Below are positions 27,247 to 36,328 of a stretch of 64,000 nucleotides of DNA, piece after piece. Below the pieces are notes generated by a model, which had not been told where the DNA came from, searched no databases, and was given only the letters and a program-made list of their open reading frames with translations. Each line of letters begins with the position of its first letter. Within the stretch, counting starts at the first letter, position 1. The translations under genes were made by a program, and so were the position numbers. This stretch comes from Streptococcus sp. Marseille-P6264 (lineage in GTDB: Bacteria; Bacillota; Bacilli; Lactobacillales; Streptococcaceae): contig NZ_CABPTO010000003.1 in NCBI RefSeq assembly GCF_902460355.1, positions 1-64,000 on the forward strand, given 5' to 3'.

Positions 27247-28074
27247 TTAAAGTTCAATTTCCATGACAATCGGCGTATGGTCTTGACGTGCACCAGAGTC
27301 GATCATATCAGACTTGGTTACCTTGTCAGCTACGCGGTTGCTGGTCAGCCAGTAGTCGATTCTCCAGCCGGTGTTGTTGATTTTAGAAGTTTTGCTGCGC
27401 TGTGCCCACCAAGTATATTGGTTAGGGATATCACCGTGCAAGTGGCGGAAGGTATCGGTGAAGCCTTTAGCCAGTAGGTTGGTGAAGCCAGCACGTTCTT
27501 CGTCGGTAAAGCCTGGTGAACGGCGGTTGCTGGCTGGATTAGCAAGGTCGATTTCCTTGTGAGCTACATTATAATCGCCAGTTGCGAGAACTGGTTTTTG
27601 TTCATCTAGTGTTGCCAAGTATTCAGCGTATTTGACATCCCAGACCTGACGTTCTTCCAAGCGTTTAAGACCATCGCCAGCATTGGGTGTGTAGACCTGA
27701 GTGACGAAGAAATTGTCAAACTCCAGTGTAATAATGCGGCCTTCAACATCCATAGTTGAAGGAGCGCCGATTTCTGGGAAGGTCACGATGGGTGTCAGTT
27801 CTTTTTTGTAAAGGAACATGGTTCCTGCATAGCCTTTGCGAGCTGGCTCTTGAGAGGAGCGCCAAGTGTTTTCATAGCCTGGGAAGAGTTCTTTTAAAAT
27901 TTCAAGATGTTTTTTAGTCGGGCCTTTAGCAGATAGCTTTGTTTCCTGAATAGCGATGATATCCGCATTTTCTGCTTGCAAGGTCTGAAGGACAGCCTGA
28001 GAGAGCTGAGCACGGGCAGAATCGCTGGTCAAGGCAGCGTTGAGAGAGTCAATGTTCCAAGAGATGAGTTTCAT
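27247..28074 (-). CDS. exoA: Exodeoxyribonuclease III / AP endonuclease
   Basis: 275 residues. Repairs abasic sites and trims 3' ends. Motifs of the exonuclease III family: KLISWNIDSLNAAL, IIAIQETKLS (metal Glu near residue 43), QVYTPNAGDG, VLATGDYNVAHKEIDLANP, and RIDYWLTSNRV then DHTPIVMEI at the C-terminus with the catalytic Asp-His. The position just after the VOC gene start (11 bp) suggests the two may be cotranscribed. Confidence 0.94.
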   Translation of the reverse strand: MKLISWNIDSLNAALTSDSARAQLSQAVLQTLQAENADIIAIQETKLSAKGPTKKHLEILKELFPGYENTWRSSQEPARKGYAGTMFLYKKELTPIVTFPEIGAPSTMDVEGRIITLEFDNFFVTQVYTPNAGDGLKRLEERQVWDVKYAEYLATLDEQKPVLATGDYNVAHKEIDLANPASNRRSPGFTDEERAGFTNLLAKGFTDTFRHLHGDIPNQYTWWAQRSKTSKINNTGWRIDYWLTSNRVADKVTKSDMIDSGARQDHTPIVMEIEL

Positions 28075-28209
28075 AAAATGTCCTTTTCTAGTAGAAATTT
28101 CCTGAGTTTATTATACCAAAAGATAGAGTTGATTTATAGCAAAGTGATTGTAAGGCTATAAAAAAGGTTAGAGGATGGAGAAGTCCCCTCTTTCAATCGC
28201 TTGGAAATA

Positions 28210-28218
28210 TGATATAAT
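28210..28218 (+). promoter_or_regulatory. Extended -10 promoter of metG
   Basis: TGATATAAT, 46 bp before the metG start. No T-box leader is present; the leader is too short. Confidence 0.65.
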
Positions 28219-28264
28219 GAAGTGTTATCAAAAAAGGTTTCATTAGCCTTGAAAGGATTAAAAA

Positions 28265-30262
28265 ATGACTACAAAACAACCGTTTTATATTACGACACCT
28301 ATTTATTACCCGTCTGGCAAACTCCATATCGGGTCTGCCTATACGACCATTGCCTGTGATGTTCTGGCTCGTTACAAGCGCCTCATGGGCCATGATGTTT
28401 TCTATCTGACTGGTCTTGATGAGCACGGTCAAAAAATCCAGCAAAAAGCTGAGGAAGCTGGGATCAGCCCACAAGCTTATGTCGATGGCATGGCGGTTGG
28501 GGGTAAGGAGCTCTGGCAGCTCTTGGATATTTCTTACGATAAATTTATCCGGACGACCGATGATTACCATGAAAAGGTTGTAGCTGATGTTTTTGAAAAA
28601 CTCTTGGCCCAAGATGATATCTACTTGGGTGAATATTCAGGCTGGTATTCTGTATCTGATGAGGAATTCTTCACTGAAAGCCAGTTGACGGAAGTTTTCC
28701 GTGACGAAGCTGGGAATGTAACGGGCGGAATTGCGCCATCTGGACATGAAGTGGAGTGGGTGTCAGAAGAGTCTTATTTCCTGCGTCTCAGCAAGTACCA
28801 AGACCGCTTGGTAGAATTTTTCAAATCTCAGCCAGACTTTATCACACCTGATGGTCGACTCAATGAAATGCTGAAAAACTTCATCGAGCCAGGTTTGGAA
28901 GATTTGGCAGTTTCTCGTACAACCTTTACATGGGGAGTACCAGTCCCATCAAATCCTAAACACGTTGTCTATGTTTGGTTTGATGCCCTGCTCAACTATG
29001 TGACAGCTCTTGGCTACGGTCAAGATGAGCACGGGAACTTTGACAAATTCTGGAACGGAACAGTCTTCCACATGGTGGGCAAGGACATTCTGCGTTTCCA
29101 CTCCATCTACTGGCCAATCCTTCTGATGATGTTGGATATCAAATTGCCTGAACGTTTGATTGGTCATGGCTGGTTTGTCATGAAAGATGGCAAGATGTCT
29201 AAGTCTAAGGGCAATGTAGTCTATCCGGAAATGCTGGTAGAACGCTACGGTTTGGATGCCCTGCGTTATTACCTTATGCGCAGTCTTCCGGTGGGATCTG
29301 ATGGGACATTCACACCTGAGGACTACGTAGGTCGTATCAACTATGAATTGGCCAATGACCTTGGAAATCTCCTCAACCGTACTGTTTCCATGATTAACAA
29401 ATACTTTGACGGTCAGGTGCCAGCCTATGAAGAAAATGTGACAGACTTTGATGGAGCTCTGGCTCAGGTAGCAGCTGATTCCATCGCTGACTACTACAAA
29501 CACATGGATGCAGTAGACTACCCACGCGCGCTAGAAGCAGTCTGGGCGCTCATCTCCCGCACCAATAAATATATCGATGAAACCGCTCCTTGGGTTCTGG
29601 CTAAGGATGAAGCCAAGGTCAAAGAACTGGCAGCAGTCATGAGCCATTTGGCAGCTAGCCTCCGTGTTGTAGCCCATATGATTGAGCCTTTCATGATGGC
29701 AACCAGCAAGGCTGTCCTCGGCCAACTGGGCTTGCCTCAAGCTGCTTCTCTGGAAAACCTAGCAATTGACCAGCTCCCAGCAGGTCTGACAGTTGTAGAA
29801 AAAGGGACACCAATCTTCCCACGTCTGGATATGGAAGAAGAAATCGCTTATATCAAAGAACAAATGGAAGGCAACAAACCTGCAGTTGAAAAAGAATGGA
29901 ATCCAGAAGATGTCGAGCTAAAACTTAACCGTGAAGCGATCAAATTTGACGACTTTGATAAGGTGGAAATCCGTGTCGCAGAAGTCAAAGAAGTTTCTAA
30001 AGTTGAAGGTTCTGACAAGCTTCTTCAGTTCCGCTTGGACGCAGGAGACGGTGAGGACCGCCAAATCCTCTCTGGTATTGCTAAATACTATCCAAACGAG
30101 CAAGAGCTGGTCGGTAAGAAAGTCCAAATCGTGGCCAACCTCAAACCGCGCAAAATGATGGGCCGCATCAGCCAAGGTATGATTCTATCAGCCGAGCACG
30201 GCGACCAACTGACTCTCCTAACTGTGGACGAGAAAGTGCCAAATGGAAGTTTGATTGGGTAA
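28265..30262 (+). CDS. metG: Methionyl-tRNA synthetase
   Basis: 665 residues, full length with the C-terminal dimerisation domain. Class I signature [14 protein letters not shown] (residues ~14-27), Rossmann insertion and KMSKSKGNV near residue 310. The anticodon-binding helical domain follows, then the tRNA_bind/EMAP-like OB fold from residue ~560 ([28 protein letters not shown]). Charges initiator and elongator tRNA-Met. GAAAGGA ribosome site. Confidence 0.97.
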   Translation: MTTKQPFYITTPIYYPSGKLHIGSAYTTIACDVLARYKRLMGHDVFYLTGLDEHGQKIQQKAEEAGISPQAYVDGMAVGGKELWQLLDISYDKFIRTTDDYHEKVVADVFEKLLAQDDIYLGEYSGWYSVSDEEFFTESQLTEVFRDEAGNVTGGIAPSGHEVEWVSEESYFLRLSKYQDRLVEFFKSQPDFITPDGRLNEMLKNFIEPGLEDLAVSRTTFTWGVPVPSNPKHVVYVWFDALLNYVTALGYGQDEHGNFDKFWNGTVFHMVGKDILRFHSIYWPILLMMLDIKLPERLIGHGWFVMKDGKMSKSKGNVVYPEMLVERYGLDALRYYLMRSLPVGSDGTFTPEDYVGRINYELANDLGNLLNRTVSMINKYFDGQVPAYEENVTDFDGALAQVAADSIADYYKHMDAVDYPRALEAVWALISRTNKYIDETAPWVLAKDEAKVKELAAVMSHLAASLRVVAHMIEPFMMATSKAVLGQLGLPQAASLENLAIDQLPAGLTVVEKGTPIFPRLDMEEEIAYIKEQMEGNKPAVEKEWNPEDVELKLNREAIKFDDFDKVEIRVAEVKEVSKVEGSDKLLQFRLDAGDGEDRQILSGIAKYYPNEQELVGKKVQIVANLKPRKMMGRISQGMILSAEHGDQLTLLTVDEKVPNGSLIG

Positions 30263-30324
30263 TGTTATTTAGAACAATTTCTATAATAGGAAATGTTGAT
30301 TAGCAAAACAACCTAAAAGTAATG

Positions 30325-30352
30325 AATCCCAGCAAGATGCTGGGATTTTTTG
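30325..30352 (+). terminator. metG terminator
   Basis: AATCCCAGCA/TGCTGGGATT stem with a three-base loop and TTTTTT. Confidence 0.9.
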
Positions 30353-30373
30353 TGAATAATTTTTAAAAAACAC

Positions 30374-30398
30374 TTGACAATTCATATATATATATAAT
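30374..30398 (+). promoter_or_regulatory. Promoter with (AT)n spacer of short length
   Basis: A consensus -35 TTGACA (30374-30379) and consensus -10 TATAAT (30393-30398) are only 13 bp apart. The spacer is largely an (AT)6 run. Gain of two AT units would give the optimal 17 bp. Confidence 0.5.
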
Positions 30399-30425
30399 AC
30401 CTAATGAAAAGGTTCTAGGAGTTAA

Positions 30426-31553
30426 ATGATGAAAAAAGAAAAATTGGCTTTGGTATCGACAATTTTAGGAGCTATGGCTTTGTTAATAGCTTGTCTAAAT
30501 AGCATGCGTACTTTATCTCTTCTTCTAGCCCTTCTGGGATTTGTATGCGGGATTTTATACCTGTCACAGAAAACGGTATCGCAAAAACTTCTAGCTGTTA
30601 TAGGTCTTATCCTTTCCATCGTCTCTATCCCTATGGCTTACTTAATGGGCGATGTTTATCATCAAGAAAAACATCAAGTAATTCAGAGCCAAACAAATGA
30701 GGACGAAGGGAATAAAGAATCTTCTAGTCAAGAAGAAATGACAGAGCAGACTTTTAAGGACATTAATTTTTCTGTTCCGAGCACTTGGAAGAGGGCAACC
30801 TCGAATAGTAATGAAAAGATTATATATTTTTATCCTGAAGAGGGAAGTTTATTTCTAGTATCAGTTGATTCTAGGGATAATATTTCTTTGGAAAATACAG
30901 AAATCAGAAAAGATTTCATTGAAGGATTCGAAAATAATAATACGGATGTCATAGAAACTAGTGAAAGTAAGATGATGGTTAATGGCCATCCTGCATTTTC
31001 TTGGGATATTATTATGAATGTAAAAGGTAAAAAAGAGGGAAAACTTGTATCGCTAACTCATAACGATTTACTGATTACTTTTGTTCTTGCAACTTCAAAA
31101 TCTTTTGATAAAGAATATTCAAAAATATTTGAGAATATTATCTCTTCTGTAAAACTGCCCGATAAGAATGCAACTGGTCTTCTAACCTCTCCATCATCAG
31201 TTACTACAAATGGTTCGTCTGAGTCAAATCAGGTGTTTTCACCACAAGATGTCTCTGATGAGACAATTGAGTCAATTCAAACCTATGGAGATTATTTGAC
31301 TATGTACCAAAAAATTTTAGATGACTATATGGCTCAATATGAAAATGCTATCAAAGGTACTGTTTTATATGACGAGACTACATTTCAAATGATGAGAAAA
31401 CAGTATGAACAAGGTTTTGAAGAGCAGAGAAAGCAATACAATAAAATAAAAGATATGAAAATAGTTGGTAAATCAGACTTGATTCAATTTTTGAAAAATT
31501 ATAGAGATGACTTAAAAGAGTTTGTGGAAAATTTTTCTAATGCCCTTCAGTAA
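30426..31553 (+). CDS. Membrane-anchored protein of unknown function
   Basis: 375 residues (or 374 from the second ATG at 30429). The first ~75 residues hold two to three helices separated by short loops, resembling DUF4190-type heads. A Glu/Ser/Gln-rich linker follows (~80-110), then a PsbP/DUF1795-like sandwich: FKDINFSVPSTWKRATS ... IIYFYPEEGSLFLVSVDSR. A Ser/Thr linker and a helical C-terminus rich in Gln, Lys and Tyr end it. Probably faces the outside. AT-rich compared with metG. Function unknown. Confidence 0.75.
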   Translation: MMKKEKLALVSTILGAMALLIACLNSMRTLSLLLALLGFVCGILYLSQKTVSQKLLAVIGLILSIVSIPMAYLMGDVYHQEKHQVIQSQTNEDEGNKESSSQEEMTEQTFKDINFSVPSTWKRATSNSNEKIIYFYPEEGSLFLVSVDSRDNISLENTEIRKDFIEGFENNNTDVIETSESKMMVNGHPAFSWDIIMNVKGKKEGKLVSLTHNDLLITFVLATSKSFDKEYSKIFENIISSVKLPDKNATGLLTSPSSVTTNGSSESNQVFSPQDVSDETIESIQTYGDYLTMYQKILDDYMAQYENAIKGTVLYDETTFQMMRKQYEQGFEEQRKQYNKIKDMKIVGKSDLIQFLKNYRDDLKEFVENFSNALQ

Positions 31554-31556
31554 GAT

Positions 31557-31600
31557 AAAATTCGAGAATAAAAATTAATTTTACTCTCGAATTTTTATAT
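31557..31600 (+). terminator. Terminator of the preceding gene
   Basis: AAAATTCGAGA/TCTCGAATTTT arms with an inner TAAAA/TTTTA pairing. Confidence 0.7.
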
Positions 31601-31656
31601 TTATGTGACTATTAATCCATCTTGCACCGCTAAGTTCGAGAAAAATACCCTCCCAC

Positions 31657-31711
31657 TGAGCCGCACCCCAAAAGTTAGACATAAAAAATCTAACTTTTGG
31701 GATGCGGTTCA
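31657..31711. terminator. Two-tier palindromic bidirectional terminator, copy 3
   Basis: TGAGCCGCACCCCAAAAG and its near complement flank GTTAGA...TCTAAC; 55 bp, lengthened on both sides by CCCTCC/GGAGGG pairing. Again between convergent genes. The ends resemble IS3-family terminal inverted repeats (from memory). Confidence 0.8.
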
Positions 31712-31755
31712 GTAGGAGGGTGGTTATAATTAGCTAGGCTTTGATATACCCATAT

Positions 31756-32982
31756 TCAAGAGAGCAAAGTATCTTCTTCAGTAGTGTCAGGGGTCTCTTC
31801 CTTTGGCTTTTCAGTATTGACAAAAGGGAGCTGATTGACCAACTGAGAAATGTTTTCTCGGATTTCTTTCTGGATTTCTGCAGGCGTCAGCAGATTCATG
31901 TCGTCTTTCCAAGATTGGTAGCGCATGTCTACCAGTAGTTTGGCGAGGCGCGTCAGCATATCCCGCTCCTCATCTGTGAGGGCGTTGGCATTTTCAAAAA
32001 CAGCAAGGATTTTGTTGAAATTTTCCAGCTTGGTGAGGTCATTGATAGAGCTGATGCCGGCATCCAAGATGAGGCCGAAAAAGAGGTCGAAAAAGTCTTT
32101 TAATTCCTCATCAGAAACGCTATCTACCCAGTTTTTCAGAGTTTTATCTACTTGAAGGCTGTCTGGATTGAGGTTGTCCAGTAGGACAAAAGTCTGGTCA
32201 CTGATCTGCCAAGTGAAGGTATCGTGCTGGGCCAGACCGCCGATAGCTGTACTTTTGACAATCTGAGCCTGCTTAGGTGTTTCGAGCATCATTCCGACGA
32301 TAGAGCCTTGCGGAATGTAGCGCTTTATCTTGTCTGAAATAGTTTGGTAGCCTTGACTGGTGATGACCGAGTGATTCAGTCCAGGGGCATCATAGCTGTA
32401 AATGCTCTGAATCCGCTCTTGATATTCTGGCTCGATCTGACTAGCAGCGTAGGAGGCTAGATTTCCGCCCTTTGAGTGACCAGTCAGGATGAACTGACCA
32501 GGCAGAGCATCCATGGCTTTTCGCAGATAATTGACCGCCGTTTTTTGAGCTGGTACCTGATCCATATAAGTCATGTGGAAGTCCTCTTTCCAGCCAATAA
32601 TGGAATCATCAGTTCCTCGGAAGGTCAGGACATAGGTCTCAGGCTTGATTTTGCAAATCATAGCTGCAAACTGCTTTTGGACATCAGGATCAATATCATT
32701 GACATAGCCCATGAGCTTGATATTTTTGAAGCGGGTTGAGCTAGCTAGCTTTTCTAAAAGTTTCAGCCGATTTTTAGTCACTAACATGGACAAATCTTGG
32801 GGCATCTTTTCAGCAGCTTCAAACAAGCGGCAAGTATAATCAGGGGATATCTGATCAGATACAATCTGGTCAAAAGGCAGATAAGTTATTTCTGTCAGCA
32901 TCAGCATATCCAGTTCATTAAAGGGGGTGTCGTAGATACTGTCGTAAGCTACTTGGTCTAGGTAATCAAAAATTATTCCCAT
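31756..32982 (-). CDS. Mbeg1-like (DUF2974) alpha/beta hydrolase
   Basis: 408 residues from the ATG at 32982, preferred because ATGGAGATCG puts GGAG at the right distance; an ATG four codons earlier has no ribosome site. The nucleophile elbow GHSKGGNLASY (Ser near residue 170) and the upstream YVLTFRGTDDSIIGWKEDF (oxyanion region) mark a lipase-like fold. Family members are widespread in streptococci and of unknown substrate. The C-terminus is acidic and low complexity. Confidence 0.82.
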   Translation of the reverse strand: MGIIFDYLDQVAYDSIYDTPFNELDMLMLTEITYLPFDQIVSDQISPDYTCRLFEAAEKMPQDLSMLVTKNRLKLLEKLASSTRFKNIKLMGYVNDIDPDVQKQFAAMICKIKPETYVLTFRGTDDSIIGWKEDFHMTYMDQVPAQKTAVNYLRKAMDALPGQFILTGHSKGGNLASYAASQIEPEYQERIQSIYSYDAPGLNHSVITSQGYQTISDKIKRYIPQGSIVGMMLETPKQAQIVKSTAIGGLAQHDTFTWQISDQTFVLLDNLNPDSLQVDKTLKNWVDSVSDEELKDFFDLFFGLILDAGISSINDLTKLENFNKILAVFENANALTDEERDMLTRLAKLLVDMRYQSWKDDMNLLTPAEIQKEIRENISQLVNQLPFVNTEKPKEETPDTTEEDTLLS

Positions 32983-33101
32983 ATCGATCTCCATATTCTA
33001 TCTTCTTACAGTATAGCATAAGTAGGGGCTGGTTGTCAGAAAGGAAAAAAGAAAAGAGCGGAAAGCTGAAGATATTCTTCAGTTTTTCCAGCTCTTTTGA
33101 T

Positions 33102-34361
33102 CTAGTAAGCTTTACCGATGAGGATGGCGTAGATAAAGAATAAGGCGAAGCCAAAGAGGAAGATCAAACCAAGGATGGAAAGACCTTTGAGCCATTTGCT
33201 CAGATGTTTATTCTCGCTCGTAACGAGGAGATAGTTTAGGAGAGCAAAAAATGGAGTCGTCAGGAAGGAAGCAATCATGGCAAAACGAAGCATGAGGGCT
33301 ACACTACCTTGGAAGAAGTAGATGATAATGCCACCGATAATGGCTGTAGCTGTCATCCAGATATGTAGAGTTTTCTGAGAAGTCTTCTTTTCGTTGAGAA
33401 GGAGGCGTAGGGATTCAGCGTTTACACGAGAATAGCCATCAATAACGGTAATAACGGTACCGAAGATACAGAGAAAGGCAATGAAAGTAATCAGAATCCG
33501 TGTCCAATCACCAAGAACAGATGCGTACATCCCAACGAATTGCTGGATGTAGGCAGCGCCAGCATCTTGAACTGGTTGACCAGTTGGATACTGGACGAGA
33601 GCCCCCATAGCGACGAAGAAGATGGCCAGAATGGCCGTACCGATATAGCCAACGTTAAAGTCAAAAAGTCCGTCCGTGACAGAGATATTGACAGATTTTC
33701 CTTTCTCAGCAGTCCAGAGGGAGTTGATGGCTGAAATCTCGATTGGAGCTGGCATCCAGCCCATCAGAGAAACGATGAAAGGTAAGGCAGCCATCTGCCA
33801 AGGTGTCTTTTCAACGAAGTCTGCTCCGTACTCAGGATGCTTGATAATAGCAACGATGACCGCAATAACCGTTGCAAAGGTTAGAGCAGACATGATCCAT
33901 TTGGCAAGGCCATCCAAGAACTTGTAGCCACCAAAGAGTAGCATTGCCCAGATCAGGATGATGAGGATCAGAGACCATTGAGTAATGCTGAGTCCAAGGG
34001 CATTTGGAAAGGCGCTGGCGACAATGGCAGCACAGAGAATCCCGACCCCTGCTGTATTGACCAAGGCGGAGAATACATTTAAAACGAAGAAGATGCCTAA
34101 GTAGACTTTTCCTTTTTGGGCATAGCCTTCAACCAAGCTGTGACCAGTTTCTAAGGTGTACTCAGCACCGAAGCGAAAGAAGGGATATTTGAAGAGGTTG
34201 GCCAAGATGACCAGTCCCATCAAAGCCCAGCCGTACTTGGCGCCTGCTTGAGCAGAGGAAACAATGTGAGAGCCACCAACAGCAGCAGAAGCCATGAGGA
34301 TCCCAGGACCTAGGGCTTTTAGTTTAGACTGCCAGGTAGATGTCTGAGTTTGTTCTAGCAT
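33102..34361 (-). CDS. Nramp-superfamily transporter lacking canonical metal motifs
   Basis: 419 residues, about 11 helices. The start LKALGPGILMASAAVGGSHIVSSAQAGAKYGWAL aligns with Nramp helix 1, but the canonical DPGN metal-binding motif is replaced by AVGGSH. The helix 6 Ala-Pro-x-Met-Pro-His segment reads GWMPAPIEISAIN. These are the residues that bind Mn2+ or Fe2+ in true MntH, so a different cation or another substrate is likely. Single-gene unit with GGAG before the ATG. Confidence 0.85.
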   Translation of the reverse strand: MLEQTQTSTWQSKLKALGPGILMASAAVGGSHIVSSAQAGAKYGWALMGLVILANLFKYPFFRFGAEYTLETGHSLVEGYAQKGKVYLGIFFVLNVFSALVNTAGVGILCAAIVASAFPNALGLSITQWSLILIILIWAMLLFGGYKFLDGLAKWIMSALTFATVIAVIVAIIKHPEYGADFVEKTPWQMAALPFIVSLMGWMPAPIEISAINSLWTAEKGKSVNISVTDGLFDFNVGYIGTAILAIFFVAMGALVQYPTGQPVQDAGAAYIQQFVGMYASVLGDWTRILITFIAFLCIFGTVITVIDGYSRVNAESLRLLLNEKKTSQKTLHIWMTATAIIGGIIIYFFQGSVALMLRFAMIASFLTTPFFALLNYLLVTSENKHLSKWLKGLSILGLIFLFGFALFFIYAILIGKAY

Positions 34362-34530
34362 AATAATCTCCTTATTATAAAAAATGAATTTTCAGACAAT
34401 TCTGAATGTAGTGTTATTTTATCTTTTTACTCTGTCTTTGTCAACACTTCTTGAATGATTTCTTGGAACTTTCTGAAAACAATATGAATTTCAAACTAAA
34501 AAAGTCTCTGTGATTTAAGGGAGAATTTGA

Positions 34531-34536
34531 TATAAT
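34531..34536 (+). promoter_or_regulatory. -10 of the two-component operon
   Basis: TATAAT preceded by TGA (extended -10), 31 bp before the response-regulator start. It lacks the dyad found at 36224, 51652 and 52231, so the operon is probably not strongly self-activated here. Confidence 0.6.
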
Positions 34537-34566
34537 AGCAGTAAGAAAAATGAGTGAGGAAATGGA

Positions 34567-35253
34567 ATGCACAAGATTTTACTGGTCGAGGATGATGCGG
34601 TTATCCGTCAAATGATCAAAAAAATGCTGGAGCAGTGGGGCTATCAGGTTGTGGCGATTGAAGACTTCATGCAGGTTTTGACGACCTTCGTCAAGGAGGA
34701 GCCCCAGCTGGTGCTGATGGATATTGGTCTGCCCCTCTTTAACGGCTACCATTGGTGCCAGGAAATTCGAAAGATTTCAACAGTGCCCATTATGTTTCTG
34801 TCTTCGCGCGACCAGTCTATGGATATCGTCATGGCCATCAATATGGGCGCAGATGACTATGTGACCAAGCCTTTTGACAATAATGTCTTTCTGGCAAAAG
34901 TTCAAGGCCTGCTGCGGCGATCGTATGAGTTTGGGACGGATCAAAGTCTTTTGGAATATCAGGGCGTGATTTTAAATCTTAAATCCATGGATTTGGTTTA
35001 TGAGGGCGAGCTTGTGACGCTGACCAAGAATGAATTTCAGATCTTGCGGGTGCTCTTTGAGCATTCTGGTAGTATCGTGGCGCGTGATGATTTGATGAAG
35101 GAGCTCTGGAACAGCGATTTCTTTATCGACGACAATACCTTGTCCGTCAATGTTGCCCGCCTGCGCAAGAAGCTGGAAGAGCACGGTCTGAAGCATTTCA
35201 TTGAGACGAAAAAAGGGATAGGATATGGTTTGACCAATGGACATGCAGGATAA
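34567..35253 (+). CDS. OmpR-family response regulator, BceR-like
   Basis: 228 residues. Receiver domain with acidic pair Glu8/Asp9 (LLVEDDAVI), phospho-acceptor Asp52 (LVLMDIGLPLFNG) and Lys near 103 (YVTKPF). C-terminal winged helix: ILRVLFEHSGSIVARDDLMKELWNSDFFIDDNTLSVNVARLRKKLE. It overlaps the kinase gene by 17 bp. Linked to two BceAB-type transporters in the window; the shared promoter element at 36224, 51652 and 52231 is the best candidate target. Confidence 0.92.
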   Translation: MHKILLVEDDAVIRQMIKKMLEQWGYQVVAIEDFMQVLTTFVKEEPQLVLMDIGLPLFNGYHWCQEIRKISTVPIMFLSSRDQSMDIVMAINMGADDYVTKPFDNNVFLAKVQGLLRRSYEFGTDQSLLEYQGVILNLKSMDLVYEGELVTLTKNEFQILRVLFEHSGSIVARDDLMKELWNSDFFIDDNTLSVNVARLRKKLEEHGLKHFIETKKGIGYGLTNGHAG

Positions 35254-36217
35254 ATTTTTCTTTTTGAAGCATCATCTGTATTCCCGTCGCTTCATCTTGT
35301 TACTCTTGCTGATTGTATTTTCGATTATGGGGATGTTTGCCTTTATTTTCGAAGATGGGCGCAGTCTGCTAGAGTATCAGTTGCTCTTAGCCTTTCTCCT
35401 CGCTAGCTTTTTCTTGGGAATGGATCTAGCTAGTGCCTATAAGGAATACCGCAACCAGCTCTTCTATGCCTCAGGTCGGCCTCAGACTGCCTTAGAGGTT
35501 CTCCTTTTTGAGAAACTGGCTCTTTTGGAAATGGACAAGAAGAACCGTGCGATTGAGGAGAGGGAGAAGTTAAATGACCTGATGGATTATTATACGCTCT
35601 GGGCTCATCAGATCAAGACGCCTATTGCGGCTAGTTCCTTGCTGGTCGGAGAGATTGAGGACAAGAAGGTCAAGAATCAGCTGGAGCAAGAGCTTTTTAA
35701 GATCGAGTCCTATGTCAATATCGTCTTGCAGTATCTTCGTTTGGAGAGTTTCCACGAGGATTTGGTATTGAAAAAGGAAAATGTTGAAGATTTGGTCAAG
35801 GAGATTGTCAAGAAGTATGCGATTTTCTTTATCCAAAAGGGCTTGAGCCTCAACCTGCATGATCTGGACCGAACCATCATCACAGATAAAAAGTGGTTCG
35901 TCGTTATTTTGGAGCAAGTACTGTCAAATAGTCTGAAATACACCAGTCAAGGCGGGATTGAGATTTATTTTCAGGAGGAAACGCTTTATATCAAAGACAG
36001 CGGTTTGGGTATTCAAGATGCGGATTTGCTGCGGGTTTTCGAGCGAGGCTTTTCGGGCTATAATGGTCGTTTGACCCAGCAATCGTCTGGCTTGGGACTT
36101 TATCTGTCCAAGAAAATCGCAGATGAGCTGGGGCATCAGATCAGCATCGCTTCGCAGGTCGGTCAGGGAACGACTGTCATGATTAGCTTTTCAGAAAAGA
36201 AAATGATATTTGAATAG
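35237..36217 (+). CDS. Intramembrane-sensing histidine kinase, BceS-like
   Basis: 326 residues. Two helices (~18-37 and ~45-66) with only a very short outside loop, so no extracellular sensor domain: the hallmark of BceS-type kinases that sense peptides through a BceAB transporter. The phosphorylated His is about residue 124 in LWAHQIKTPIAA. ATPase motifs: VLEQVLSNSLKYT (N box), IKDSGLGIQ (G1), SSGLGLYLSKKI (G2). Confidence 0.92.
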   Translation: MDMQDKFFFLKHHLYSRRFILLLLLIVFSIMGMFAFIFEDGRSLLEYQLLLAFLLASFFLGMDLASAYKEYRNQLFYASGRPQTALEVLLFEKLALLEMDKKNRAIEEREKLNDLMDYYTLWAHQIKTPIAASSLLVGEIEDKKVKNQLEQELFKIESYVNIVLQYLRLESFHEDLVLKKENVEDLVKEIVKKYAIFFIQKGLSLNLHDLDRTIITDKKWFVVILEQVLSNSLKYTSQGGIEIYFQEETLYIKDSGLGIQDADLLRVFERGFSGYNGRLTQQSSGLGLYLSKKIADELGHQISIASQVGQGTTVMISFSEKKMIFE

Positions 36218-36223
36218 GGCATT

Positions 36224-36298
36224 CTTACAAATTTGTAAGGTTGGCAAGTGAAATTGAAAGGTTAGGTTATGGTACCGACCTTTCTTTTTTTGTAAGAT
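36224..36298 (+). promoter_or_regulatory. BceR-type regulated promoter A (TraX-like gene/bceAB-1)
   Basis: CTTACAAATTTGTAAG is a perfect 16-bp palindrome (36224-36239). TGAAAG follows with 21 nt between the starts of TGTAAG and TGAAAG, and a -10 TGTAAGAT-type hexamer (TAAGAT, 36293-36298) lies exactly 38 nt after TGAAAG. No good -35. The stretch 36256-36290 also forms the two-component operon terminator (GAAAGGT...ACCTTTC, T run). Confidence 0.65.
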
Positions 36299-36328
36299 AG
36301 ATGTATAAAGAAGACAAGGAGATATGAA

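Noticed and set aside
28219..28264. T-box or SAM riboswitch before metG
   Set aside because: The leader is under 50 nt and has no T-box or S-box sequence.
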